Part shown: positions 20,497 to 30,653 of the stretch, one piece after another
Layout of the letters: every line of letters starts with the position of its first letter
Numbering within the stretch: position 1 is the first letter of the stretch
NCBI RefSeq assembly: GCF_006439395.2
Contig: NZ_CP083950.1
Span: forward strand, 5,631,001-5,695,000
From: Mesorhizobium sp. B4-1-4
GTDB taxonomy: Bacteria; Pseudomonadota; Alphaproteobacteria; Rhizobiales; Rhizobiaceae
DNA: 64,000 bases
Direction: 5' to 3'
Position numbers and translations under genes: made by a program
Notes under the pieces: generated by a model
Seen by the model: only the letters and a program-made list of their open reading frames with translations
What the model was told of the DNA's origin: nothing
Databases searched by the model: none

Positions 20497-21297
20497 ATGT
20501 GCCGATGGGCGGCCTATCTCGGTGAAGCGGTCTTTCTCGAAGACATCCTCACGGCGCCCTGCCACTCGCTGATCGCCCAGAGCCACTGCGCCCAGGAAGC
20601 GAAGTCGCCGACCAATGGCGACGGCTTCGGCCTTGCCTGGTATGGCGACCGGCCGGAACCGGGTCTCTATCGCGACATCCTGCCGGCCTGGTCGGACCCC
20701 AATCTGAAGAGCCTGTGCCGGCAGATCAAGTCCGGCCTGTTCCTCGCCCATGTGCGGGCCTCGACCGGCGGCGCCACCAGCCGCATGAACTGCCATCCCT
20801 TCATCTCGGGTCCCTGGTCGTTCATGCACAACGGCCAGATCGGCGGCTTCGAAAAGATCCGCCGCGCGCTGGAGAATTCCTTATCCGACGCCGTCTTCGA
20901 CCAGCGCGAAGGTACCACCGATTCCGAATTGTTCTTCCTGCTGATGATTGATGAGGGACTGGCCGGCGACCCGCAAGGCGCGGTGTCGCGCGCGACCAGC
21001 CGCGTGCTCGAAGCCTCGCGCCGCGCCGGCCTTGAACCGGCGCTGAAACTCACCGCCGCCTTCTCTGACGGGCAGGCGCTGCATGCGGTGCGTTATGCCA
21101 CCGACGCGCACGCGCCGACGCTCTACACGTCCATGTTCCGCAAGGGCGGCGGCCGCTGCATCGTCTCCGAACCTTTCGACCGCGACGGCGGCGATTGGCA
21201 GGCTGTTCCGCCGTCGAGCTTTGTCACCATGACCCGAGGGGAGATCGCCATTCGTCCCTTTGCGCCGGCAGCGGCGAAACTGGCGTTGGTCGGGTAG
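20497..21297 (+). CDS. Class II glutamine amidotransferase (YafJ/EgtC-like)
   Basis: 266 residues beginning Met-Cys-Arg, so that Cys2 becomes the N-terminal nucleophile after Met removal, as in Ntn-type glutaminase domains. Further features are NGDGFGLAWYG, the glutamine-binding HVRASTGGATSRMNCHPF, FMHNGQIGGF and TDSELFFLLM. No synthetase domain is attached, so it is a stand-alone glutaminase. EgtC of ergothioneine synthesis has this layout, but no egtB or egtD is nearby, so the substrate is open. Second gene after DUF6356. Confidence 0.88.
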   Translation: MCRWAAYLGEAVFLEDILTAPCHSLIAQSHCAQEAKSPTNGDGFGLAWYGDRPEPGLYRDILPAWSDPNLKSLCRQIKSGLFLAHVRASTGGATSRMNCHPFISGPWSFMHNGQIGGFEKIRRALENSLSDAVFDQREGTTDSELFFLLMIDEGLAGDPQGAVSRATSRVLEASRRAGLEPALKLTAAFSDGQALHAVRYATDAHAPTLYTSMFRKGGGRCIVSEPFDRDGGDWQAVPPSSFVTMTRGEIAIRPFAPAAAKLALVG

Positions 21298-21469
21298 CGA
21301 TTCTCCGGATTGCAAATGAGAAACGTCGCGGGACAGCGCTGACTTCATCGACTCGGCAACGCAATTTCGATCAAGCGTTGCCGATCCTCGAATGCTCGAC
21401 TCCGCTTGAAGTCATGCCGCTGTCCGCCATCTTCACCCGGGCGAGCGCGGTCAAGCCGGAGCATTTGCC

Positions 21470-22843
21470 ATGGACGCCATCTTTTCCTCGATTGCCGATC
21501 TCGCCGCCGCCATCGCCAAGCGCAAGATTTCGGCCGTCGAAGCACTCGACGCCCATCTCGCGCAGATCGATAGCCACAACGGAGCGGTCAACGCCGTCAT
21601 TTCGCTCGACAGGGAAGGCGCGCGCGAGCGGGCAAGAAATGCCGACGCGGCGGTCGCGCGCGGTGAGGCGCTCGGGCCTTTGCATGGCGTTCCCTTCACG
21701 CTGAAAGACACGCACGAGACGGCGGGCATGAAGACCACGGTCGGATACCCGCCTTTCGCCGACTACGTCGCCAGCCACGACAGCCCGGTCGTTGCGAGGC
21801 TAAAGGCGGCCGGCGGCAATCTCTTCGCCAAGACCAATGTCGCGACCATGCTTTCCGACTGGCAGTCGAACAATCCGCTGTTCGGCCGCACCAGCAATCC
21901 CTGGAACCTTGAGCGGACCGCAGGTGGCTCCAGCGGCGGCGCGGCAGCGGCGGTGGCGGCTGGCATGACGCCGTTCGATGTCGGCACCGACATGCAGGAT
22001 TCGATCCGGCTGCCCGCCGCCTTCTGCGGTGTCTATGGGCTCAAGCCGACGGAGCGCCGCGTCTCGCTGGCGGGCGCTTTCCCGGACCCGACCGGCGCCG
22101 CGCGCAGCGTGCGGCTGATGTCCTGCCTCGGGCCGCTGGCGCGCAGCGTGGACGATCTGTCGTTGATCTACCGAATCATCGCCGGGCCGGATGGGCGTGA
22201 CACCGATCTTGCGCCGGTGCCGGTTGAGGCCATGCCGAAGCTTGACCTCCAGACAGTGCGCATCGCCTTTGCATCGACCTTTCCCGGCTTCCCGGTGGCC
22301 GGCGACATTAGCGCAGCGGTCGAAAATCTCGCAAGGCAGCTGCAATCGGACGGCGCCACCGTCGAGGAAACAAAGCTGCCCAGGCTCGATCTGCACGACG
22401 ATCTTGCCCAGGGTGGAGCGCTGATCGGCATGATGATGGAAGCCGCACAGCCGGAGCCGCCGGAAGAGCCGACACCCGTCTCGCGCTGGTTCGGGGCACT
22501 CGCCCGCCGCGACCGGTCCATCCTCGCCTGGGATGCTCTTTTCGAGAGCCATGACGCGCTGCTTTGTCCGGTCGCCATGACCACGGCCTTCCCGCATTGC
22601 GAACCCGGTGCGCCGATCAAGGTCGACGGCCAGGGCCAAAATTACTGGATGATACCGGCCTATGGCGCCGTCTTCAACTATAGCGGCCATCCTGCCCTTT
22701 CGATGCCGTGCGGACAGGATGGCGTCGGCCTGCCGATCGGCCTGCAACTGGTCGGCAAACGCTGGTCGGAATCGCGGTTGCTGGGCGTGGCCAGGGCAAT
22801 GACAGCGTTGGCCGGCGGCTTCAACCGGCCGCCTGGCTACTGA
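21470..22843 (+). CDS. Amidase (amidase signature family)
   Basis: 457 residues. The Ser-cisSer-Lys triad is recognisable: Lys in GVPFTLKDT (near residue 82), the cis-Ser in TAGGSSGGAAAAVAAG (near 150) and the nucleophile Ser in DMQDSIRLPAAFCG (near 175). In most family members the last motif reads GGSIR; here both glycines are replaced (QDSIR). Hydrolyses an unknown amide, probably in the cytoplasm. Its 3' end overlaps the convergent FAD oxidase gene by seven bases. Confidence 0.9.
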   Translation: MDAIFSSIADLAAAIAKRKISAVEALDAHLAQIDSHNGAVNAVISLDREGARERARNADAAVARGEALGPLHGVPFTLKDTHETAGMKTTVGYPPFADYVASHDSPVVARLKAAGGNLFAKTNVATMLSDWQSNNPLFGRTSNPWNLERTAGGSSGGAAAAVAAGMTPFDVGTDMQDSIRLPAAFCGVYGLKPTERRVSLAGAFPDPTGAARSVRLMSCLGPLARSVDDLSLIYRIIAGPDGRDTDLAPVPVEAMPKLDLQTVRIAFASTFPGFPVAGDISAAVENLARQLQSDGATVEETKLPRLDLHDDLAQGGALIGMMMEAAQPEPPEEPTPVSRWFGALARRDRSILAWDALFESHDALLCPVAMTTAFPHCEPGAPIKVDGQGQNYWMIPAYGAVFNYSGHPALSMPCGQDGVGLPIGLQLVGKRWSESRLLGVARAMTALAGGFNRPPGY

Positions 22844-23910
22844 GCGAAGCGACCCAATCCGTAAGGCGCCAGCAGCGGGTCGCGCTCGCCGCCAAGAATT
22901 TCCCGCGTGGCGAACAGGCCGACCGCCGGCGCCAGCGTGATGCCCGAATGCGTGACGGCGACATAGAGACCGTCCATGCCCCCGGCGCGGCCGATAACCG
23001 GGAAGCCGTCGACCGGCGTCGGCCGGTAGCCGACCGTATGGAAATCCAGTTCCAGTCCGTCGCTGTCGCGCAGCATGGCCTTCATTACTGCAAACAACTC
23101 ACGAGCTGTGACTTCAGCGTCCACGCCCGGGTCGCCGCCGCCGAAATCAGAGCCGGCGATGATGCGGCCCTCCGCGGTCTGGCGCATGTGCAGCCGCTCG
23201 GCCAGCACCAGCCCGTTGAGCAGTTTTCTGTATGGCCGCGAATGGACGATCAGGCCGGGCGGCGTCTCGATCGGCAGGCTGACGCCGGCCGTCGCGGCAA
23301 TGTCCGGCGAGCCGACGCCGGCCGCGATCACCACTTCGTCGGCGGCAATCAGCCCATGCGATGTGTCGACGCCGGTAATGCGGCCATTGCTCTGGACAAG
23401 TGCCGTGACCGTGCTGGTGAGGATGCGCGCGCCATGCCGCTCCGCGTCGGCCAGCAGCGCTTTCGTGGTTGCGACGGGTTCGGCGACACCCTCTTGGGCG
23501 ACATGCAGGGCGAAATCTGGAAGCTCGGTCAGATTGGGCTCGATGCGCGCGGCTGCGGCGCGGTCGACGCGCTCGATGCCGTAGCCCCAGGATGAATGTT
23601 CTTCGGCATAGGTTTCCAGGTCGGCCGCCGACAAATCCCAGCACAGGCCGCCGCACCAGCTGAGCGGCACGCCGGGCAGGTCCTTCGCCAGCCTTGTCCA
23701 TTCGGCCATGGCGCGGGTGCGCAGCCGGAAATACGGTTCCGGATTGCCCCAACTGGCGTTGATCCAGGCAAACGAATTCGGAGTCGCCACTCCGCCGGCG
23801 GCGCTGTCGGCAATGACCGTCACCCGGGCGCCTGCTTTGGTGAGATGCCAGGCGATCGATGCGCCGATGATGCCGGCGCCGATAACGATGACTTGTTTCG
23901 CCGCAGCCAT
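22837..23910 (-). CDS. FAD-dependent oxidoreductase (DadA/glycine oxidase-like)
   Basis: 357 residues of the DAO family, which oxidises amino acids or N-methyl amines. The N-terminal Rossmann motif IVIGAGIIGASIAWHLTKAG binds FAD. PNSFAWINASWG, VVIAAGVGSPDIAA and the C-terminal TVGYRPTPVDGFPVIGRAGG, with THSGITLAP, are typical. There is no membrane anchor. Convergent with the amidase gene; whether they share a pathway is not shown. Confidence 0.9.
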   Translation of the reverse strand: MAAAKQVIVIGAGIIGASIAWHLTKAGARVTVIADSAAGGVATPNSFAWINASWGNPEPYFRLRTRAMAEWTRLAKDLPGVPLSWCGGLCWDLSAADLETYAEEHSSWGYGIERVDRAAAARIEPNLTELPDFALHVAQEGVAEPVATTKALLADAERHGARILTSTVTALVQSNGRITGVDTSHGLIAADEVVIAAGVGSPDIAATAGVSLPIETPPGLIVHSRPYRKLLNGLVLAERLHMRQTAEGRIIAGSDFGGGDPGVDAEVTARELFAVMKAMLRDSDGLELDFHTVGYRPTPVDGFPVIGRAGGMDGLYVAVTHSGITLAPAVGLFATREILGGERDPLLAPYGLGRFAQ

Positions 23911-24145
23911 GCTTTCACCTCTGCATCGTAGTCCTCAGGCAACGCTTACCCAAGTGCCACGCTGGCGGGTGCTTGCCAACATCGAGCCGCGAGAAATATG
24001 CGTCGTGACAGCAAATGCCGGCTGCCCCTCGGACCGAGTAGGCTTGAGCGGGCTGCGGCCCGGCGGCGTCCGCGCCGCCGGAACGGTCGACAGCCCGGCA
24101 CTGCGCTGCTAGAAGCCCGGCCTGTCACACGGAAATCCCAAAAGA

Positions 24146-25738
24146 ATGCCCGAAACAATACCAGAGGAAGTGTCGCGCCGCCGCACCTTCGCGATCATCG
24201 CCCACCCGGACGCCGGCAAGACCACGCTCACCGAAAAGCTGCTGCTGTTCGGCGGCGCCATCCAGCTTGCCGGCGAGGTCAAGGCCAAGAAGGATCGCAT
24301 CCAGACCCGGTCCGACTGGATGAAGATAGAGCGCGAGCGCGGCATCTCGGTCGTCACTTCGGTGATGACCTTCGAGTACGAAGACAACGTCTTCAACCTG
24401 CTCGACACGCCCGGCCACGAGGATTTCGCCGACGACACCTACCGCACGCTGTCGGCGGTCGACGCTGCCGTCATGGTCATCGACGCCGCCAAGGGCATCG
24501 AGCCGCGCACGCTGAAACTGTTCGAGGTCTGCCGGCTGCGCGACATCCCGATCATCACCTTCGTCAACAAGATGGACCGCGAGAGCCGCGACCCGTTCGA
24601 GATCCTTGACGAGATAGAGCAGAAGCTGGCGCTCGACACCGCGCCCGTCACCTGGCCGATCGGTCGCGGCAAGACCTTCTCCGGCACCTATCACCTGGCG
24701 CTGAACGCGGTGCGCAAGGGCGACGACGAGAAGGAGCGCACGCCGGTCAACGGCCCCGATTCCAACCGCGTCGCCGGGCTGTTGCCCGACAACGAGCGCG
24801 AAGCCTTCATCGAGGAACTGGAACTGGCGCGCGAAGCCTGCCGCCCGCTCGACATCGACGCTTTCCGCGAGGGTCATCTGACACCGGTCTATTTCGGCTC
24901 GGCGCTGCGCAATTATGGCGTGCGCGACCTGATCGAGGCGCTTGGCGCCTATGGACCGCCGCCGCGCGCGCAGGAGGCCGACACCCGCAAGGTCGAGGCG
25001 ACCGAGGATAAGATGACCTCCTTCGTCTTCAAGATCCAGGCCAACATGGACCCCAACCATCGCGACCGCATCGCTTTCGTGCGGGTCTGCTCGGGCAAGC
25101 TCGAGCGCGGCATGAAGGCCAAGCTGGTGCGCACGGGAAAGCCGATGAGCCTGTCGGCACCGCAGTTCTTCTTCGCCCGCACCCGCGTTACCGCTGACGA
25201 AGCCTTTGCCGGCGACGTCGTCGGCATTCCCAACCACGGCACGCTGCGCATCGGCGACACGCTGACAGAAGGCGAGGAAATACTGTTCAGGGGCGTGCCG
25301 AACTTCGCCCCGGAAATCCTGCGCCGCGTCCGCCTCGGCGACGCCATGAAGGCGAAGAAACTCAAGGAAGCGCTGCACCAGATGGCCGAGGAAGGCGTCG
25401 TGCAGCTGTTTTCGCCCGAGGATGGCTCACCGGCCATCGTCGGCGTCGTCGGCGCACTGCAGCTCGATGTGCTGAAGGAACGGCTGAACTTCGAATACAC
25501 GCTGCCCGTCGAATTCGAGATGTCGCGCTTTTCCGTCTGCCGCTGGATATCGGCCGACGACAAGGCCGAGGTTCAGCGCTTCATCGAAGCACATCGCGGC
25601 GACATCGCCCGCGACCTCGACAACGACCCGGTGTTCCTCGCCCAGCACGCCTTCTCGCTGAACTACGAAGCCGAGCGCTGGAAGGCGATCCGTTTCGAAA
25701 CGATCAAGGACTATCAGGTCCGCGACAAAGCAGCCTGA
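24146..25738 (+). CDS. prfC: Peptide chain release factor 3
   Basis: GTPase that recycles RF1/RF2 from the ribosome after peptide release. 530 residues, the family norm. G1 AHPDAGKTTLTEKLL, the switch region RGISVVTSVMTFEY, G3 DTPGHEDF and G4 NKMDRESRDP are all present. A beta-barrel domain II (about 295-390) and the RF3 C-terminal domain follow. A palindromic repeat lies just behind its stop. Monocistronic by context. Confidence 0.97.
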   Translation: MPETIPEEVSRRRTFAIIAHPDAGKTTLTEKLLLFGGAIQLAGEVKAKKDRIQTRSDWMKIERERGISVVTSVMTFEYEDNVFNLLDTPGHEDFADDTYRTLSAVDAAVMVIDAAKGIEPRTLKLFEVCRLRDIPIITFVNKMDRESRDPFEILDEIEQKLALDTAPVTWPIGRGKTFSGTYHLALNAVRKGDDEKERTPVNGPDSNRVAGLLPDNEREAFIEELELAREACRPLDIDAFREGHLTPVYFGSALRNYGVRDLIEALGAYGPPPRAQEADTRKVEATEDKMTSFVFKIQANMDPNHRDRIAFVRVCSGKLERGMKAKLVRTGKPMSLSAPQFFFARTRVTADEAFAGDVVGIPNHGTLRIGDTLTEGEEILFRGVPNFAPEILRRVRLGDAMKAKKLKEALHQMAEEGVVQLFSPEDGSPAIVGVVGALQLDVLKERLNFEYTLPVEFEMSRFSVCRWISADDKAEVQRFIEAHRGDIARDLDNDPVFLAQHAFSLNYEAERWKAIRFETIKDYQVRDKAA

Positions 25739-25751
25739 GCTGCCGCCTTTT

Positions 25752-25777
25752 CCTTCTCCCCGTCCACGGGGAGAAGG
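25752..25777. repeat. Palindromic repeat of the CTTCTCCCCGT family (single stem)
   Basis: CCTTCTCCCCGT / ACGGGGAGAAGG with a two-base loop, a perfect 12-bp stem 13 bases after the prfC stop. It is followed by GGCGGATGAGGGGCGGCGCC, the half-element tail seen in the other copies in this window. It may also act as an mRNA 3' hairpin for prfC, but there is no U run. Confidence 0.75.
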
Positions 25778-25861
25778 TGCCCGAAGGGCGGATGAGGGGC
25801 GGCGCCGACCTCAAGGACCGATCGGCAATGTGCCCGCCCTTCGCAAGCTCAGGGCGTTCGC

Positions 25862-26332
25862 TCAGCCCTTCGCCGCCTCTTCGATCTTGGCGATGTCGAT
25901 CTTGCCCATCTGCATCATCGCCGACATCACCCGGCCTGCCTTGGCCCTGTCGGGGTCCTGGAGCAACTTCGGCAGCTGCTCGGGCACGACCTGCCAGGAA
26001 ACGCCGAATCTGTCCTTCAGCCAGCTGCAGCGTCCAGGTTCGCCGCCGCCTTCGGTGAGCCTGGTCCAGAAATGATCTACCTCTTCCTGCGTCTTGCAGT
26101 CGATCGACAGCGACATGGCCTCGGTGAACTTGTATTGCGGGCCGCCGTTGAGCGCCTGGAATTGCACGCCGTCGAGCTCGAACGAGGCCACCAGCACCTT
26201 GCCTTCCGAGGCGTGGCCCTGGGGCCAGCGCGTGACGCTCAGCACCTTCGAATTCTTGAAAATGGACACATAGTGGTTCATGGCCTCTTCGGCCTCACCG
26301 TCGAACCACAGGAAGGTGGTAATCTTTTGCAT
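25862..26332 (-). CDS. VOC family protein (PhnB/3-demethylubiquinone methyltransferase-like)
   Basis: 156 residues from the ATG at 26332 (MQKITTFLWFDGEAEEAMNH); the much longer ORF around it is spurious. The single glyoxalase-fold domain has the segments AMNHYVSIFKNSKVLSVTRW, FELDGVQFQALNGGP and DRFGVSWQVVPEQL, typical of the PhnB-type VOC group. The C-terminal VMSAMMQMGKIDIAKIEEA also recurs in the family. Function of these proteins is mostly unknown. Divergent from ilvD. Confidence 0.9.
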   Translation of the reverse strand: MQKITTFLWFDGEAEEAMNHYVSIFKNSKVLSVTRWPQGHASEGKVLVASFELDGVQFQALNGGPQYKFTEAMSLSIDCKTQEEVDHFWTRLTEGGGEPGRCSWLKDRFGVSWQVVPEQLPKLLQDPDRAKAGRVMSAMMQMGKIDIAKIEEAAKG

Positions 26333-26599
26333 GGTGCACTCCTCGGTTGCTCTGCTGTTGTAGTGAAACGGCTGACTCCGAGAATGGTGCCATTCCTGCC
26401 GTCCGTCCCAAGGACGCCTTTGCGGCACCTGATCCGACAACCGCATGCATTTTTTTCGGGAGCCCTCGAATTTTCCAGGAAAATCTGGCGCATTGCAAAA
26501 ATGTGGCCAGACCATATTTGCGAGTCTATAACGCCTGCGGTCCGAATTCAGCGCCGCCACGCTCCGCATCGAGCGCAGCCGGCCAGCCAAGGAAGAGTC

Positions 26600-28444
26600 A
26601 TGCCTGCCTATCGCTCCCGCACCACCACCCATGGCCGCAATATGGCCGGCGCCCGCGGCCTCTGGCGCGCCACCGGCATGAAGGACTCTGATTTCGGCAA
26701 GCCGATTATCGCGGTGGTCAACTCCTTCACCCAGTTCGTGCCGGGCCATGTCCATCTGAAGGACCTCGGCCAGCTGGTCGCGCGCGAGATCGAGAAGGCC
26801 GGCGGCGTCGCCAAGGAATTCAACACCATCGCCGTCGATGACGGCATCGCCATGGGCCATGACGGCATGCTCTATTCGCTGCCGTCGCGCGAATTGATCG
26901 CCGATTCGGTCGAATACATGGTCAACGCGCACTGCGCCGACGCCATGGTCTGCATCTCCAATTGCGACAAGATCACGCCCGGCATGCTGATGGCCTCGCT
27001 GCGCCTGAACATCCCGACTGTCTTCGTCTCCGGCGGCCCGATGGAAGCCGGCAAGGTGGTGCTGGCCGGCAAGGCGCAGGCGCTCGATCTGGTCGACGCT
27101 ATGGTTGCGGCCGCCGACGACAAGATCTCCGACGAGGACGTCAAGGTCATCGAGCGCTCGGCCTGCCCGACCTGCGGCTCCTGCTCGGGCATGTTCACCG
27201 CCAATTCGATGAACTGCCTGACCGAGGCGCTTGGCCTGTCGCTGCCCGGCAACGGCTCGACCTTGGCGACGCACGCCGATCGCAAGCGGTTGTTCGTGGA
27301 GGCGGGTCACCTCGTCGTCGATCTCGCCCAGCGCTATTACGAGCAGGATGACGAGACAGCGCTGCCGCGCAGCATTGCCTCGAAGGGTGCCTTCGAGAAC
27401 GCCATGACCCTCGACATCGCCATGGGCGGCTCGACCAACACCGTGCTGCACATCCTGGCCGCCGCCCACGAGGGCGAGGTCGACTTCACCATGGAGGACA
27501 TCGACCGGCTGTCGCGTCGGGTTCCGGTGCTGTGCAAGGTCGCGCCGGCCAAGTCGGACGTCCACATGGAAGACGTTCATCGCGCCGGCGGCATCATGGC
27601 GATCCTCGGCCAGCTCGACAATGCCGGGCTGATCAATCGCGACCTGCCGACCGTGCACACGGCTAGCCTCGGCGAGGCGCTCGACCGCTGGGACATTTCC
27701 CGCACCACCAGCCAGAACGTACGCGATTTCTTCCTCGCCGCTCCCGGCGGCGTGCCGACACAGGTCGCTTTCAGCCAGGACCGCCGCTGGGACGATCTCG
27801 ATCTTGATCGCGAGAAGGGTGTCATCCGCTCGGCCGAGACACCGTTCTCCAAGGACGGCGGCCTTGCCGTGCTGAAGGGCAATCTGGCGCTCGACGGCTG
27901 TATCGTGAAGACGGCCGGCGTCGACGAGTCGATCCTGAAGTTCACCGGTCCGGCGCGGGTGTTCGAGAGCCAGGACGCCTCGGTCAAGGCCATCCTCTCC
28001 AACGAGATCAAGGCTGGCGACGTTGTCGTCATCCGCTACGAGGGACCGCGTGGCGGCCCCGGCATGCAGGAAATGCTCTACCCGACCAGCTATCTGAAGT
28101 CGAAGGGCCTCGGCAAGGCCTGCGCGCTGGTCACCGACGGCCGCTTCTCCGGCGGCACGTCGGGCCTGTCGATCGGCCATGTCTCGCCGGAAGCCGCCGA
28201 GGGCGGCACGATCGGGCTGGTGAGGGAGGGCGACACGATCGAGATCGACATTCCCAACCGCACCATCCGCCTCGCCATCAGCGACGCCGAACTGGAAACG
28301 CGCCGCGCGGCGATGGCGGCCAAGGGCGCGGACGCCTGGAAGCCCGAGGAAAAGCGCAAGCGCAAGGTGACCACCGCGCTACGCGCCTACGCCGCCTTCG
28401 CCACCAGCGCCGACAAGGGCGCGGTGCGGGTCGTCCCGGAGTAA
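26600..28444 (+). CDS. ilvD: Dihydroxy-acid dehydratase
   Basis: Converts 2,3-dihydroxy-isovalerate and -methylvalerate to the 2-oxoacids of valine/isoleucine synthesis. 614 residues from the ATG at 26600 (MPAYRSRTTTHGRNMAGARG); the reading frame extends further upstream as an artefact. Fe-S cluster Cys lie in SNCDKITPGM and in CPTCGSCSGMFTANSMNC. GGSTNTVLHILAAA, GPRGGPGMQEML and LVTDGRFSGGTSGLSIGHV are family hallmarks. GGAAGAG stands just before the start. Monocistronic. Confidence 0.97.
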   Translation: MPAYRSRTTTHGRNMAGARGLWRATGMKDSDFGKPIIAVVNSFTQFVPGHVHLKDLGQLVAREIEKAGGVAKEFNTIAVDDGIAMGHDGMLYSLPSRELIADSVEYMVNAHCADAMVCISNCDKITPGMLMASLRLNIPTVFVSGGPMEAGKVVLAGKAQALDLVDAMVAAADDKISDEDVKVIERSACPTCGSCSGMFTANSMNCLTEALGLSLPGNGSTLATHADRKRLFVEAGHLVVDLAQRYYEQDDETALPRSIASKGAFENAMTLDIAMGGSTNTVLHILAAAHEGEVDFTMEDIDRLSRRVPVLCKVAPAKSDVHMEDVHRAGGIMAILGQLDNAGLINRDLPTVHTASLGEALDRWDISRTTSQNVRDFFLAAPGGVPTQVAFSQDRRWDDLDLDREKGVIRSAETPFSKDGGLAVLKGNLALDGCIVKTAGVDESILKFTGPARVFESQDASVKAILSNEIKAGDVVVIRYEGPRGGPGMQEMLYPTSYLKSKGLGKACALVTDGRFSGGTSGLSIGHVSPEAAEGGTIGLVREGDTIEIDIPNRTIRLAISDAELETRRAAMAAKGADAWKPEEKRKRKVTTALRAYAAFATSADKGAVRVVPE

Positions 28445-28746
28445 GATCCGGGAGGGGAGTTTGACGACGCGGCGACAGCTGCGCTCCGTGAGCGGCTTCA
28501 ACTATGCTCGTTGCCGGTCACGTCGGCGCTGCCCCTCATCTGCCTGCCGGCATCTTCTCCCCGTATAGCGACGGGGAGAAGGGGCTGGCGGCAACCTCTT
28601 AGCATTCTTGCAACAACGACAAATTGGGCGAAGCCGTTGGTGCCGACCTCTTTCTCCCCGTCCCTATACGGGGAGAAATGTCCGGCAGGACAATGAGGGG
28701 CAGCACAAACTCTGCAGGACTGTCCTCGGCTTGCGCTGCTCCACAT
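28445..28746. other. Intergenic region occupied mainly by a mosaic repeat
   Basis: Between convergently arranged ilvD and the ABC exporter gene. Most of it is the composite palindromic repeat listed separately (28528-28704). No gene was recognised. Confidence 0.6.
28528..28704. repeat. RIME-like composite palindromic repeat, 177 bp
   Basis: Outer inverted ends GCTGCCCCTCAT (28528-28539) and ATGAGGGGCAGC (28693-28704) are perfect complements. Inside each end is GCCGGCA or its relative, and a TTCTCCCCGT...ACGGGGAGAA stem, in opposite orientation on the two sides. Architecture and size fit rhizobial intergenic mosaic elements. A related 182-bp copy is at 62076-62257. Confidence 0.8.
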
Positions 28747-30501
<1,755 letters not shown>

Positions 30502-30653
30502 CGGCTGATCCTTGATGCCGGGATGTCGAAGGCGGCTTATAGAGGGAGTTGCGGCCGGATGGAACCATTGGCGGCTTCTGGAAAGAAACCGCTGCGGCAT
30601 GTTGTCTTTTGGGACACGATGGAAAAGTGATTCTTGAAGCGGGATGACGACAG

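Noticed and set aside
26072..26599. N-terminal extension of ilvD in the open frame
   Set aside because: It covers the divergent VOC gene, and IlvD proteins begin at MPAYRSRTT.
25862..28180. Minus-strand ORF of 772 codons spanning the VOC gene and antisense to ilvD
   Set aside because: Only the last 156 codons (VOC protein) are real; the rest is a shadow of ilvD running through the intergenic space.
28528..28704. Possible CRISPR-like array because of repeated palindromic blocks
   Set aside because: Only two mirrored units, no regular spacers and no cas genes; it fits an intergenic mosaic repeat.
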